Below the pieces are notes generated by a model. The model saw only the letters and a list, made by a program, of their open reading frames with translations, had not been told where the DNA came from and did not search any database. Shown here in pieces: positions 56,149 to 64,000 of a DNA stretch of 64,000 bases (position 1 is the stretch's first letter; every line of letters starts with the position of its first letter). The stretch spans positions 124,001 through 188,000 of the forward strand of contig NZ_PQSU01000019.1 of the NCBI RefSeq assembly GCF_002920615.1, written 5' to 3'. The position numbers were made by a program, and so were the translations under genes. This DNA comes from Streptomyces sp. Ru62 (GTDB taxonomy: Bacteria; Actinomycetota; Actinomycetes; Streptomycetales; Streptomycetaceae).

Positions 56149-57368
56149 AGGCCGAGACACGCGTGGGGCTGTTCGGCCTGCTCGGCTCCGGCAACCTCGG
56201 CAACGACGGGTCGCTGGAGGCCGTGCTCGGGTACCTCCGCGCCGAGCACCCGGAGGCGGTCGTGGACGCGCTGTGCGGCGGACCCGAGGCCGTCACGGCC
56301 CGGTTCGGCATCCCCGCGACGCGGCTGCACTGGTACCGCGGCGAGTACCGGACCGCGTCGCGTGCGGGCGCAGTCGCGTCGAAGGGCCTGGGCAAACTCG
56401 TCGACGTCTTCCGCACCGCCGCCTGGGTGCGCCGGCACGACGTGGTGATCGTGCCGGGCATGGGTGTCCTGGAGGCCACGCTGCCGCTGCGGCCGTGGGG
56501 CTTCCCGTACGCGCTGTTCCTGCTCTGTGCGAGCGGCCGGCTGCTGGGCACCCGGGTGGCGCTGGTCAGCGTCGGCGCCGCCGAGATCGCCAGCCGGCCG
56601 ACCCGGGCCCTGGTGCGCTGGTCGGCACGGCTGGCCGCGTACCGGTCGTACCGGGACGACCGGTCCCGCGACGCCCTGCGGGCGATGGGCGTGGACACCG
56701 CGTGCGACGAGGTCTACCCGGACCTCGCGTTCGCCCTGCCGACGCCGGGGACGAACGCGCCCTCGGACCCGCCGGGCCCGGTCTGCGTCGGGGTCATGGA
56801 CTTCCACGGCGGCAACGACGACCGCGCCCGGGCCGAGGAGATCCACCGGCGCTACCTGGACGGGACGATCCGGTTCGTCCGCGCGCTGGTCGAGGAGGGC
56901 CGGGCGGTCCGGCTGCTCACCGGGGACGACTGCGACGCGCCGGTGGTCGCCGCGATCCTCGACGCGGTGGACTCGCCGCTGGTCACCGCCGCCGACGCGG
57001 CCTCGCTGGCCGACCTGATGAAGGAGACGGCGGCTGCCGACACCGTCGTGGCGATCCGGTACCACAACCTGATCTGCGCGCTGAGGACCGGGACGCCGAC
57101 GCTCGCCGTCACCTACGCGGCCAAGAGCGCCGCGCTCATGGAACGGATGGGCCTCGGCGCGTACCACCACCCGGCGCGCGAGCTCGACCCCGACCGGCTG
57201 CTCGCACAGTTCCGGGAGCTGGAGGAGCGATCGGCCGAGCTGCGGCGGACCCTCGCCGAGCGGAACCTGGCCGCCGTCCGGCAACTCGACGAGCAGTTCA
57301 CCGCGTTGACCACGGCCCTGTTCCCGGCGGCCGGCCACGCCCGCACCCCTGTCCCGGAGGCTCCATGA
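56145..57368 (+). CDS. Polysaccharide pyruvyl transferase-family protein
   Basis: This is a 407-residue protein. It opens VGLFGLLGSGNLGNDGSLEAVLGYLR, the usual start of the CsaB/WcaK-type family, then VVIVPGMGVLE and VVAIRYHNLICALRTGTPTLAVTYAAKSAALMERMG. Members transfer pyruvate from phosphoenolpyruvate to a sugar as a ketal, giving the polymer a negative charge. It lies between GT2 and an RmlC-like gene, coupled to both by 4-nt overlaps. Confidence 0.88.
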   Translation: MKAETRVGLFGLLGSGNLGNDGSLEAVLGYLRAEHPEAVVDALCGGPEAVTARFGIPATRLHWYRGEYRTASRAGAVASKGLGKLVDVFRTAAWVRRHDVVIVPGMGVLEATLPLRPWGFPYALFLLCASGRLLGTRVALVSVGAAEIASRPTRALVRWSARLAAYRSYRDDRSRDALRAMGVDTACDEVYPDLAFALPTPGTNAPSDPPGPVCVGVMDFHGGNDDRARAEEIHRRYLDGTIRFVRALVEEGRAVRLLTGDDCDAPVVAAILDAVDSPLVTAADAASLADLMKETAAADTVVAIRYHNLICALRTGTPTLAVTYAAKSAALMERMGLGAYHHPARELDPDRLLAQFRELEERSAELRRTLAERNLAAVRQLDEQFTALTTALFPAAGHARTPVPEAP

Positions 57369-57916
57369 AGGCGACCGAAGTTCCCCAGATCGCCGGCGCG
57401 TACCTGTTCGAGCCGACGCCGTACGCCGACGAGCGCGGCTTCTTCTGCCGCACCTTCGACGCCGAGGTGGTCCGCTCGGTGGGCCTCGACCCGGGCGCCT
57501 TCGTCCAGGACAGCGTGTCCCGCTCGGTCCGGGGCGTGCTCCGCGGCCTGCACCTGCGCTCCGGCGCCGGCGAGGCCAAGCTGGTGCGGTGCTCGTACGG
57601 GAGGATCTTCGACGTCGTCGTGGACCTGCGGCCGGACTCGCCGACGTACCTGGGCCGGGCCTTCTTCGAGCTGTCCGGCGACACGCAGGCGACCCTGTAC
57701 GTCCCGGCGGGGTGCGCGCACGGCTTCCAGGCGCTGACCGAGACCGCCGACACCTCGTACCGGATCGACCGCCCGCACGATCCGGCCGAGGACGTGACGA
57801 TCGCCTTCGACGATCCGGAGCTCGCCATTCCATGGCCGCTGCCGGTCACATCGATGTCCCAGCGGGACCGGGAGGCGCCGAGCCTCGCCGAGGTCCTGAA
57901 GCACACGGAAGGGTGA
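57365..57916 (+). CDS. RmlC-like sugar 3,5-epimerase (cupin)
   Basis: This is a 183-residue cupin of the dTDP-4-dehydrorhamnose 3,5-epimerase family. Signature pieces are DERGFFCRTFDAEV, RSVRGVLRGLHLR (catalytic His), AKLVRCSYGRIFDVVVDLRPDSPTYL and YVPAGCAHGFQAL. Rhamnose-pathway partners (RmlA, B, D) are not in the cluster, so it may work on the module's own keto-sugar. It is coupled to the pyruvyltransferase gene. Confidence 0.9.
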   Translation: MKATEVPQIAGAYLFEPTPYADERGFFCRTFDAEVVRSVGLDPGAFVQDSVSRSVRGVLRGLHLRSGAGEAKLVRCSYGRIFDVVVDLRPDSPTYLGRAFFELSGDTQATLYVPAGCAHGFQALTETADTSYRIDRPHDPAEDVTIAFDDPELAIPWPLPVTSMSQRDREAPSLAEVLKHTEG

Positions 57917-57923
57917 AGCCGGC

Positions 57924-59249
57924 TTGGACACGGAAGAGTTCCACCTGCCCCGGTCGCGGGCCATGAACGAGCGGCTGCACGCCCTGGTTCCCGGGGGCGC
58001 GCACACCTACGCCAAGGGCGACGACCAGTACCCCGAGGACCTGGCCCCGGTCATCAGCCACGGACGCGGCGCCCATGTGTGGGACGTCGACGGCAACCGC
58101 TACGTCGAGTACGGCTCCGGCCTGCGGTCGGTCAGCCTCGGCCACGCCCACCCCCGCGTGACCGAGGCGGTGCGGCGGGAGATCGACCGCGGCGGCAACT
58201 TCGTCCGGCCGTCCGTCGTGGAGGTGGAGGCCGCGGAATGCTTCCTGGCGACGGTGCCGACCGCCGAGATGGTGAAGTTCGCGAAGAACGGCTCCGACGT
58301 CACCACCGCCGCGGTGCGCCTCGCCCGCGCCGTCACCGGTCGCCCGCGGGTGGCCCTCTGCGCAGACCATCCGTTCTTCTCCGTCGACGACTGGTTCATC
58401 GGCACCACACCGATGTCCGCGGGCATCCCGGAGTCGACCAGCGAGCTCACCGTGACGTTCCCCTACGGCGACCTGGCCGCCACGGAGGAACTGCTCACCC
58501 GGTACCGGGACGAGGTCGCCTGCCTGATCCTGGAACCCGCGACCCACACCGAGCCGCCGCCCGGATACCTCGCCGGCCTGCGCGAACTGGCCGACCGGCA
58601 CGGCTGTGTCCTGGTCTTCGACGAGATGATCACCGGCCTGCGCTGGTCCGAGGCGGGCGCCCAGGGCCTGTACGGAGTCGTCCCCGACCTGTCCACGTTC
58701 GGCAAGGCGCTGGGCAACGGATGCGCCGTCTCCGCGCTGGCCGGGCGCCGGGAGCTGATGGAGCGGGGCGGGTTGCGCCACTCCGGCGACCGGGTGTTCC
58801 TGCTGTCCACCACGCACGGCGCGGAGACCCACTCCCTGGCGGCCGCGACGGCCGTGCTCACCACCTACGTCGAAGAGGGCGTCACCGCGCGCCTGCACGC
58901 CCTCGGCGAGCGGCTGGCCGCCGGAGTCCGCGAGGCCGCGGCCGCCATGGGGGTCGGCGACCACGTCGTCGTCCGGGGCCGGGCCAGCAACCTGGTCTTC
59001 GCCACCCTCGACGGCAGCGGACAGCCCTCGCAGGAGTACCGCACCCTGTTCCTGCGCCGGCTCCTCATGGGCGGGGTGCTGGCCCCGTCGTTCGTGGTGA
59101 GCAGCGCGCTCAGCGACGCGGACATCGACCACACCGTCGACGTGGTGGCCCAGGCGTGCGCGGTGTACCGGAAGGCACTGGACGCCGGTGATCCCACGCC
59201 CTGGCTGGGCGGACGCCCGGTGAAGCCCGTGTTCCGCCGACTGGCCTGA
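57924..59249 (+). CDS. Class III aminotransferase, glutamate-1-semialdehyde aminomutase-like
   Basis: This is a 441-residue PLP enzyme resembling HemL: VPGGAHTYAKGDDQYP, HVWDVDGNRYVEYGSGL, MVKFAKNGSDVTTAAVRLAR, LVFDEMITGLRW, and the PLP lysine in LSTFGKALGNGCAV. Since it lies at the end of the sugar cluster, it is more likely a sugar or small-molecule aminotransferase than the tetrapyrrole enzyme. It starts at TTG 57924. It is the last gene of the long operon, and its stop forms one arm of a palindrome with the converging gene. Confidence 0.88.
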   Translation: MDTEEFHLPRSRAMNERLHALVPGGAHTYAKGDDQYPEDLAPVISHGRGAHVWDVDGNRYVEYGSGLRSVSLGHAHPRVTEAVRREIDRGGNFVRPSVVEVEAAECFLATVPTAEMVKFAKNGSDVTTAAVRLARAVTGRPRVALCADHPFFSVDDWFIGTTPMSAGIPESTSELTVTFPYGDLAATEELLTRYRDEVACLILEPATHTEPPPGYLAGLRELADRHGCVLVFDEMITGLRWSEAGAQGLYGVVPDLSTFGKALGNGCAVSALAGRRELMERGGLRHSGDRVFLLSTTHGAETHSLAAATAVLTTYVEEGVTARLHALGERLAAGVREAAAAMGVGDHVVVRGRASNLVFATLDGSGQPSQEYRTLFLRRLLMGGVLAPSFVVSSALSDADIDHTVDVVAQACAVYRKALDAGDPTPWLGGRPVKPVFRRLA

Positions 59250-59260
59250 CCCAGGGTCAG
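59246..59260. terminator. Palindrome containing both converging stop codons
   Basis: CTGACCC and GGGTCAG flank a single A. The TGA of the aminotransferase and the TGA of the PAP2 gene both lie inside the palindrome. It is short for a terminator; the GC-rich DNA that follows may add to it. Confidence 0.4.
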
Positions 59261-59973
59261 TCGCCCTCTCGCCGGCCGGCGCCGGCCGTCCGCCGGGACG
59301 GCCGGTCGGCCGTGCGGTCGACCAGCCACGCGGTCACCGGTGTCACCGCCAGCGCGGTGCACCAGCCGCCGAGGGCGTCGGTCGGGTAGTGCGCGCTCAG
59401 GGCGACCTCCGCCCAGCCCATGGCGGCGCCCGCCACCAGCGCCGCGGCGAGCACGAGTGACGCGCCGGCCGCCCTGCCGAGGCCGGGGCGGCCGGCCACG
59501 AGCAGCGCCACCGCGTAGGCGAGCGCGGTGGCGAAGGCGGTGTGCCCGCTCGGGTAGGACAGGTTGTCGTCGCCGTGGATGGTGCGTCCCACCACGTGCT
59601 TGAGCATCGTCGTCGTCCCTACGGCCACACCGACGCCGACGACGACGAGCACCGCCCCCCGAGGACGCCGGAGCAGCAGGCAGCCGGTCACGGTGGCCAC
59701 GACCAGCATCACCGCTCCCCCGGGCTCTCCCAAGGAGTCCAGGGTCAGGGCGACGTAACGCCACGGCGGCCGCACACTGTCCGCCGTCGGCCGGACGACC
59801 CACCCGTCCACCGTGCCGGGCTCGCCGTGGCCGGCGTACAGGATCCCGAGCACGACGACCACCAGCGCGGCGAGGGCCGCGACCGGCCCGAGCGACACGC
59901 GCAGCGACGGGGGCAGCACGGGCGCCGACCGGTCGGCCACACGCCCGGGCTCCTGCCGGCGCCAACCCCCCAC
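59257..59973 (-). CDS. PAP2-family membrane phosphatase
   Basis: This is a 238-residue protein with about six helices and the acid-phosphatase motifs of the PAP2 family: KHVVGRT, YPSGHTAF, and ALSAHYPTDALGG. The family removes phosphate from lipid phosphates such as undecaprenyl pyrophosphate, which would fit recycling of the carrier used by the adjacent polysaccharide cluster; this link is only positional. The start is probably GTG 59973 with GGGGGG upstream; the frame runs further but without coding character. Confidence 0.82.
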   Translation of the reverse strand: MGGWRRQEPGRVADRSAPVLPPSLRVSLGPVAALAALVVVVLGILYAGHGEPGTVDGWVVRPTADSVRPPWRYVALTLDSLGEPGGAVMLVVATVTGCLLLRRPRGAVLVVVGVGVAVGTTTMLKHVVGRTIHGDDNLSYPSGHTAFATALAYAVALLVAGRPGLGRAAGASLVLAAALVAGAAMGWAEVALSAHYPTDALGGWCTALAVTPVTAWLVDRTADRPSRRTAGAGRREGD

Positions 59974-60000
59974 CAACGACCCCCCGTCGTGTCCGACCCG

Positions 60001-60038
60001 GCCCGCGCGGGAGCCACCGGCCACACTACCGCGCGGGC
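60001..60038 (-). terminator. 10-bp inverted repeat between the phospholipase and PAP2 genes
   Basis: GCCCGCGCGG (60001-60010) pairs perfectly with CCGCGCGGGC (60029-60038). It lies downstream of the phospholipase-like gene and next to a second hairpin, so the two act as tandem terminators. Confidence 0.55.
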
Positions 60039-60042
60039 CTTC

Positions 60043-60058
60043 GGGAGCGATGGCTCCC
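60043..60058 (-). terminator. Hairpin after the phospholipase-like gene
   Basis: GGGAGC and GCTCCC pair around a 4-nt loop, 7 nt past the stop (60066-60068) on the minus strand. Confidence 0.55.
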
Positions 60059-60065
60059 CGGGGAC

Positions 60066-62558
60066 TCAGGAGTTGCTGAAAGCGTCCCGCAGCCGCATCT
60101 CGTTGAAGCCGTTGCCGTCGTAGTCGTCGGAGTACGTCAGCGCGAGCCGGCCGGTCGGGGCGAGGGTCACGGCCGGGCCGCCCTGGCCGCCGCCGGTCAC
60201 CACGTTCATCCGGTAGGCGGGGAGCCTGCCGGTCGTCGTGCCGTCCGCGTTGAAGCCGCGGGCCCACACGTCGTCCTTGCCCGGGTACACGGTCCCGCCG
60301 ATGTTCACGTCGAAGGCCTCCTTCCACGCGACCACGAAGCTGCCGTTGTCGGCGACCGCGACGTCGGCGACGTCCTGGTCGGAGATCGGCCGCTGGCCGT
60401 CGACGTACGGGCCGCTGCCGGTGCCGTCCTCGGTGGTGCGCTGCTCGGCCGTCGCGGCGCTGCCGGTCGCGGAGAACACGCGGTGGTAGATCCGCTGCGG
60501 CCGCACCAGCGTGCCGGTGCCGGTGGTGTACTCGTCCGTCCACGCCACGACGAACCGGCCGTCACCCGCCGACGCCACCGCGGTGACGGTCTGCTGCCCG
60601 TCGGTGAGGGAGTTGGCCACCTTGCGGGCCACGGCGAAGCCGCCCGAGGTGTTCAGCTTGGCGAGCCCGATGTTGAGGCCGCCGTTGCCGTCCGCGTCCT
60701 CCTCCCAGACGATCGTGGTGTTCCCGGCGTCGTCGATCGCCGCGTCGGGGCGGCGGTTCGACCCGGCCGCACCCGAGTTGATCGTGCTGACCTGGACGTC
60801 CTGGTAGCGCAGCGCACCGGTCCCGGACCAGCTGCTGGCGTAGACCTGGTTGAGCGTGGAGCCGTCGGCCGTGCTCTCCCAGGCGACGGTGTAGGAGCCG
60901 TCACCGGCCACCGCGACCGTCGGCCGCAGCTGGTCCCCGCTGCCGGAGGCGTGCGGGCGCGGCAGGGCGGTCACCGTGCCGTCCGCGGCCACCTTGACCA
61001 CGGCGATGTCGGCGTACCTGTTGCCGTCGTCGTCCTTCGCCCACGCGACGATCGCGTTGCCCTGGTCGTCCACGCCGACGTCGGGCTTCTGGTGCGACCA
61101 GGTCGTGTTGCCGGCGGTGCCGCCGTTGCTCAGCAGCTTCTCGTTCCACAGCGCGACGCCGTCCTTGTACATGCGGATGTACACGTCGGTGCCCAGCTCG
61201 GTGTCCGAGGAGTCGTGCCGGTCGCCCTGCTCGTACACCACGGCGGTGTAGACGGACGAGGTGCCGCCGGAGGCGATGGCGCTGTAGTGCTGGTCCCCGT
61301 CGGCCTGCACGTTGACCCGCGAGTAGTGCTGGGACGTCGAGCCGTACTTCGAGGCGTCGATGTCGACCGCACCCGAGCGCACCTTGTTGAAGTTGGCGAC
61401 GTAGGCCTGGTAGACCGCCGGGTCGTCGATGCGCAGCAGCGTCTCGTCGTTCGTCTTCAGCGAGCCCGCGGTCCAGTTGTGGGAGCCCGTGTACACGTGC
61501 TGGACCTTGGTGCCGTCGGCCTTCGTCCACTCCGTCAGCAGGTACTTGGAGTGGGTGGTGCCGTGGTTGCAGGAGGCGGTCGCCGAGGACTTGTAGCGGC
61601 ACCCGCCGGGGCGGTTGCCGTAGGCGGCGACGTCGAGCGCGGTCAGGTCGTTGACGCCGTCGTTGCCGCCGCCGTTGCTGAGGTCGCGGACGTTCGCGTC
61701 GACGCTGCACCCCTGGGACCGCTTCGCCTGGAGGGCGTCGTAGACGGCCGGGCGGGTGGATCGCTGGTCGAGCTCGGCGGCCGAGATCCTGATCTTGCCG
61801 TCGATCGAGCAGTCGACCTTGTCGATGAACGAGGCGAGGATGTCGGCGTTGCCGTAGTGGCCGGCGTCCGAGGCGGTGTCGCGGGGGAAGAAGAACGCCT
61901 CGACGGGAGAGTTCGGGTCGCCCGTGGTGTAGTCGTACGTGGTGTGCGAGCTGTCGCCGGCGTGCTTGATCTGGTCGTTGAAGTGCGCGCGGTACCGGGA
62001 GGCGAGGGCCGCGTTGTCGGACACGACGACCGCGTTGTTGATCTCGCCGTCCTGGCCGCCCGCGAGGTTCTGCGAGCTCTGCCAGACCACGTTCGTGCGT
62101 CCGTCGGTGAGCGCGTCGAACACGATGTACTTGTCGTGGTCGATCGCGTTCGTGTCGCCCGAGCCGTTGCCCAGGCAGCCGCGGGAGCACCAGGTGAGGC
62201 TGGAGTTGCCCGTCAGCGTCAGACCGTCCAGGTTGCTGCCGGCCCGGTTCGCCGACTCCGAGATGATGCGCAGCGTGACGCCGCGGCTCTGCGCGGCGGA
62301 GAGCTTCGCCGCCAGGTCCGGGCTGTTGAACCAGTACATGCCCATGTACAGCGTCGAGTTGGGCGCAGCGAGATCGATCAGGCTGCCGACCGACGTGTTG
62401 ATCGAGGAGTCGTACGTCGTGGGCGTGGGGTAGTTGAACACCGCGGTGTAGTTGCCGGAGACGACGGTCTCCGCCTGGGCGGTGGCCGGAGCGAGCAGTG
62501 CCGCACCGAGCGCGAGGGGGGCGGCGAGTGCCGCCAGGCGCTGTATCTGTCTGCCCAT
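60066..62558 (-). CDS. Secreted phospholipase-D-like protein with repeat C-terminal half
   Basis: This is an 830-residue protein. The signal peptide ends near ATAQAE at about 29-30. Two HKD half-motifs are present: HDKYIVFD near residue 155 and HSKYLLTE near residue 340, the second followed by TGSHNWT. The pair defines the PLD superfamily. The last half has five or more repeats of about 60-70 residues, each with a VAW or IVW core and a GD/DD-G start (for example GNAIVAWAKDDDG, GSYTVAWES, GRFVVAWTDE, GSFVVAWKEA). They are beta-propeller-like. ATG 62558 is chosen because GAAGGA lies 5 nt upstream. Confidence 0.85.
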   Translation of the reverse strand: MGRQIQRLAALAAPLALGAALLAPATAQAETVVSGNYTAVFNYPTPTTYDSSINTSVGSLIDLAAPNSTLYMGMYWFNSPDLAAKLSAAQSRGVTLRIISESANRAGSNLDGLTLTGNSSLTWCSRGCLGNGSGDTNAIDHDKYIVFDALTDGRTNVVWQSSQNLAGGQDGEINNAVVVSDNAALASRYRAHFNDQIKHAGDSSHTTYDYTTGDPNSPVEAFFFPRDTASDAGHYGNADILASFIDKVDCSIDGKIRISAAELDQRSTRPAVYDALQAKRSQGCSVDANVRDLSNGGGNDGVNDLTALDVAAYGNRPGGCRYKSSATASCNHGTTHSKYLLTEWTKADGTKVQHVYTGSHNWTAGSLKTNDETLLRIDDPAVYQAYVANFNKVRSGAVDIDASKYGSTSQHYSRVNVQADGDQHYSAIASGGTSSVYTAVVYEQGDRHDSSDTELGTDVYIRMYKDGVALWNEKLLSNGGTAGNTTWSHQKPDVGVDDQGNAIVAWAKDDDGNRYADIAVVKVAADGTVTALPRPHASGSGDQLRPTVAVAGDGSYTVAWESTADGSTLNQVYASSWSGTGALRYQDVQVSTINSGAAGSNRRPDAAIDDAGNTTIVWEEDADGNGGLNIGLAKLNTSGGFAVARKVANSLTDGQQTVTAVASAGDGRFVVAWTDEYTTGTGTLVRPQRIYHRVFSATGSAATAEQRTTEDGTGSGPYVDGQRPISDQDVADVAVADNGSFVVAWKEAFDVNIGGTVYPGKDDVWARGFNADGTTTGRLPAYRMNVVTGGGQGGPAVTLAPTGRLALTYSDDYDGNGFNEMRLRDAFSNS

Positions 62559-63072
62559 CTGTTTCCTTCGGTTCACCATGAGTTGGGGACGGGCCATCCT
62601 ATGGCGCGTTCATCCAGGTCCCTGACCGGTGGCCGACGCCCCGGCGCTCGGCGAGCTCGGCGACGGGGAACAGGCCGCGTCCGTCCTCGTGGGTGGTGCG
62701 AGCGCGGCGCGGACGACCGATCAGCCTGCATACACCGCCTCATGAAAGCGCGCCGTTTTCAGTCAGCCGGGGGCCCCTAGGATCAGGTTCGGCAAGTGAC
62801 GGCGCTTCTCCGCGGCACGCGGGGCGACCCGCTCCGCCCGCACCGCACGGACGCGTCCCCGCGGTGCGAAGTGCCGCGCCGCATCCGGCGCAGCGAGGCG
62901 GGCCTCCTTACCCGGCGGGCGGGTCGACGCGCGCCCCCAGAGGATAGAGTGCGCCCGTGCGTTGATCTTCGGGGCGGCGGCCATGCGCAGCCGCAGAGGG
63001 TGCAGGGCGCCTCCCTTCTCAGGGGGCGCCTCAGCAGGCATACCCGTCGTCACGTCATCGGAGATTCACGCC
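62559..63072. other. Divergent intergenic region
   Basis: This stretch of about 514 bp lies between the phospholipase-like start (minus) and the nucleotidyltransferase start (plus). It must hold both promoters. No -35/-10 pair stands out. A hairpin at 63006-63030 and a 7-bp inverted repeat (GCGCCGT/ACGGCGC, about 62752 to 62813) are the only structures seen. No RNA gene was recognised. Confidence 0.4.
63006..63030 (+). promoter_or_regulatory. Hairpin in the leader of the nucleotidyltransferase gene
   Basis: GGCGCC (63006-63011) pairs with GGCGCC (63025-63030), extended by CCC/GGG with one bulged base. It lies 42 nt upstream of the start codon, so it could affect translation or act as an attenuator. 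Confidence 0.4.
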
Positions 63073-63810
63073 ATGACTGCCCAGCAACTCCTCACCTACG
63101 ACGCGTTCGTCAGGAACGCCGCAGCTGATCCGGCCGTTGTCGGCCTTGTTCTCAAAGGCTCCCAGGCCCACAACGGCACGGTCACCCGGTACTCCGACCA
63201 CGACCTGTACGTGGTCGTCGCCGATGACGCCAGGACCGATCTGACCCGGTTCGCAGGCCATCGCAGCGCCGACCTCGACCTCGTCATCGTCACGCTCAGC
63301 GAGTTCCGGGGGGCCGGAGTGCCCGAATGGGAACGCTACGCCCTCGCCCGCGGCCAGGTCGTGCTCGACCGGCTCGACGGGGGCATCGCCCGCGTCCTCG
63401 CCGACTGCGCTCGGCTGGACGCCGATGAGGCGTTCCGGGCATCGGCCGAATGGCTCGACGCCTACGCCAACTCCCTGTTGCGTTCCCTCAAGAACGACCG
63501 GGACGCCCGGGTTCTCGCCGCCCGACTCGACGCGGCCGACAGCATGCGGTTCCTGCTGGAGCTGCTCTTCGCACTCGACCGTCGCCCCCGGCCCTACAAC
63601 AAGTACCTGGAGTGGGAACTCGCCCGGTACCCGCTGCCGGGCTGGGACACCGGCGCACTGCTGCACGCCGTGGACCGTATCTCGGCCACCGGTGACGTCT
63701 CCCTGCAACGGCATCTGTTCACCCTCGTAGAGGACGCGGCTCGGGCCGCCGGACACGGCGATGTGCTGGACGCGTGGGGCGACGACCTGGCCGTGATGCG
63801 ACCGCAGTGA
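63073..63810 (+). CDS. Nucleotidyltransferase-fold protein (aminoglycoside ANT-like)
   Basis: This is a 245-residue protein. The N-terminal nucleotidyltransferase fold has the motif GLVLKGSQAHNGTVTRYSDHDLYVVV, with G29-S30 and the metal-binding D42 and D44. The C-terminal helical part has YANSLLRSLKNDRDARVLAARLDAADSMRFLLELLFALDRRPRPYNKYLEWEL, typical of aminoglycoside nucleotidyltransferase-like and toxin-antitoxin MNT-like proteins. The substrate is unknown. ATG 63073 has GGAG at 10 nt; the open frame upstream has no coding character. Confidence 0.75.
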   Translation: MTAQQLLTYDAFVRNAAADPAVVGLVLKGSQAHNGTVTRYSDHDLYVVVADDARTDLTRFAGHRSADLDLVIVTLSEFRGAGVPEWERYALARGQVVLDRLDGGIARVLADCARLDADEAFRASAEWLDAYANSLLRSLKNDRDARVLAARLDAADSMRFLLELLFALDRRPRPYNKYLEWELARYPLPGWDTGALLHAVDRISATGDVSLQRHLFTLVEDAARAAGHGDVLDAWGDDLAVMRPQ

Positions 63811-64000
63811 GCCATTTCTGCCGCGCCTCACGGCAGTTGCCGACCAGCACGCTCTGAAGCCCTCTGTCGGTCCCGTGACCGCATGGGGGCCAAGAGCGTC
63901 GACCACGCTCGTTCACCGCGACGACGCCCGGTTTCGGAGTGGCCATCGATGGCATGCCTTCACCTCACGTGGAAGATCACCCTTCTGCCCCCAGGGAGCC
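63811..64000. other. Window end, nothing recognised
   Basis: These 190 bp after the nucleotidyltransferase stop show no convincing reading frame, hairpin or RNA gene. A short minus-strand frame there overlaps the nucleotidyltransferase gene and looks like a shadow. Confidence 0.4.

Noticed and set aside
57924..59249. hemL, tetrapyrrole biosynthesis
   Set aside because: The fold and motifs match glutamate-1-semialdehyde aminomutase, but it is the last gene of a sugar operon and no other heme gene is near. Kept as a HemL-like aminotransferase without a symbol.
63719..63955. Minus-strand frame at the window end
   Set aside because: It overlaps the 3' end of the nucleotidyltransferase gene and has no recognised domain or ribosome site.

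Overview
The window is high-GC actinobacterial DNA, almost certainly a Streptomyces chromosome. Supporting signs are GC-rich third codon positions, GTG and TTG starts, pervasive ATGA/GTGA stop-start overlaps, a Streptomyces K15-type DD-peptidase, a SepF paralogue, bacterial Hen1/Pnkp and Streptomyces-type lipoproteins. No rRNA, tRNA, CRISPR array, transposase or integrase was seen. About 52 protein genes are supported; the first is cut by the window edge.

Region 1 (1-10.1 kb) holds three compact minus-strand systems. The first (3287-337) is a three-gene operon: a single-pass membrane protein, a two-helix membrane protein and a TIR-like effector of the CAP12/Pycsar (PF10137) type. The last two proteins share an almost identical Asn/Gly/Gln-rich motif, at the C terminus of one and the N terminus of the other. 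That arrangement resembles amyloid-signalling pairs and is the leading candidate for an undescribed defence or cell-death system. The second (5943-3444) looks like a minimal RiPP operon: a 28-residue candidate precursor, a B12-binding radical SAM enzyme and a DUF5825-like protein. The third (10060-6048) is the Hen1/Pnkp RNA-repair pair.

Region 2 (10.2-26 kb) is mixed housekeeping and accessory content: lipoproteins, a K15-like DD-peptidase, an F420-type LLM oxidoreductase, a MazG-like enzyme coupled to an AAA ATPase, a SepF paralogue, a GT-C-like membrane protein, and a yceI/marR pair with three clear operator repeats. It also carries a second unusual system (17775-22280): a large helical protein, a possible GrpE-like partner, and an Hsp70 fused to a PIN/Zc3h12a-like ribonuclease domain.

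Region 3 (26.1-31.1 kb) is mutA-mutB-meaB: two-subunit B12-dependent methylmalonyl-CoA mutase and its chaperone GTPase.

Region 4 (31.8-59.2 kb) is one long, tightly coupled plus-strand Wzx/Wzy-type exopolysaccharide cluster. It has an initiating phosphoglycosyltransferase, a GDP-mannose/UDP-glucose 6-dehydrogenase, two chain-length proteins with apparently dead kinase domains, a glutamine amidotransferase, a bi-domain oxidoreductase, a heparinase II/III-like protein, a secreted beta-helix lipoprotein, polymerase, flippase, three glycosyltransferases and a pyruvyltransferase. A nucleotide-sugar module (cytidylyltransferase, C-methyltransferase, PIG-L deacetylase, SDR, DUF4910, RmlC-like epimerase, GSA-type aminotransferase) probably makes an unusual branched or amino sugar.

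Region 5 (59.3-64 kb) has a PAP2 phosphatase, a large secreted phospholipase-D-like protein and a nucleotidyltransferase-fold protein.
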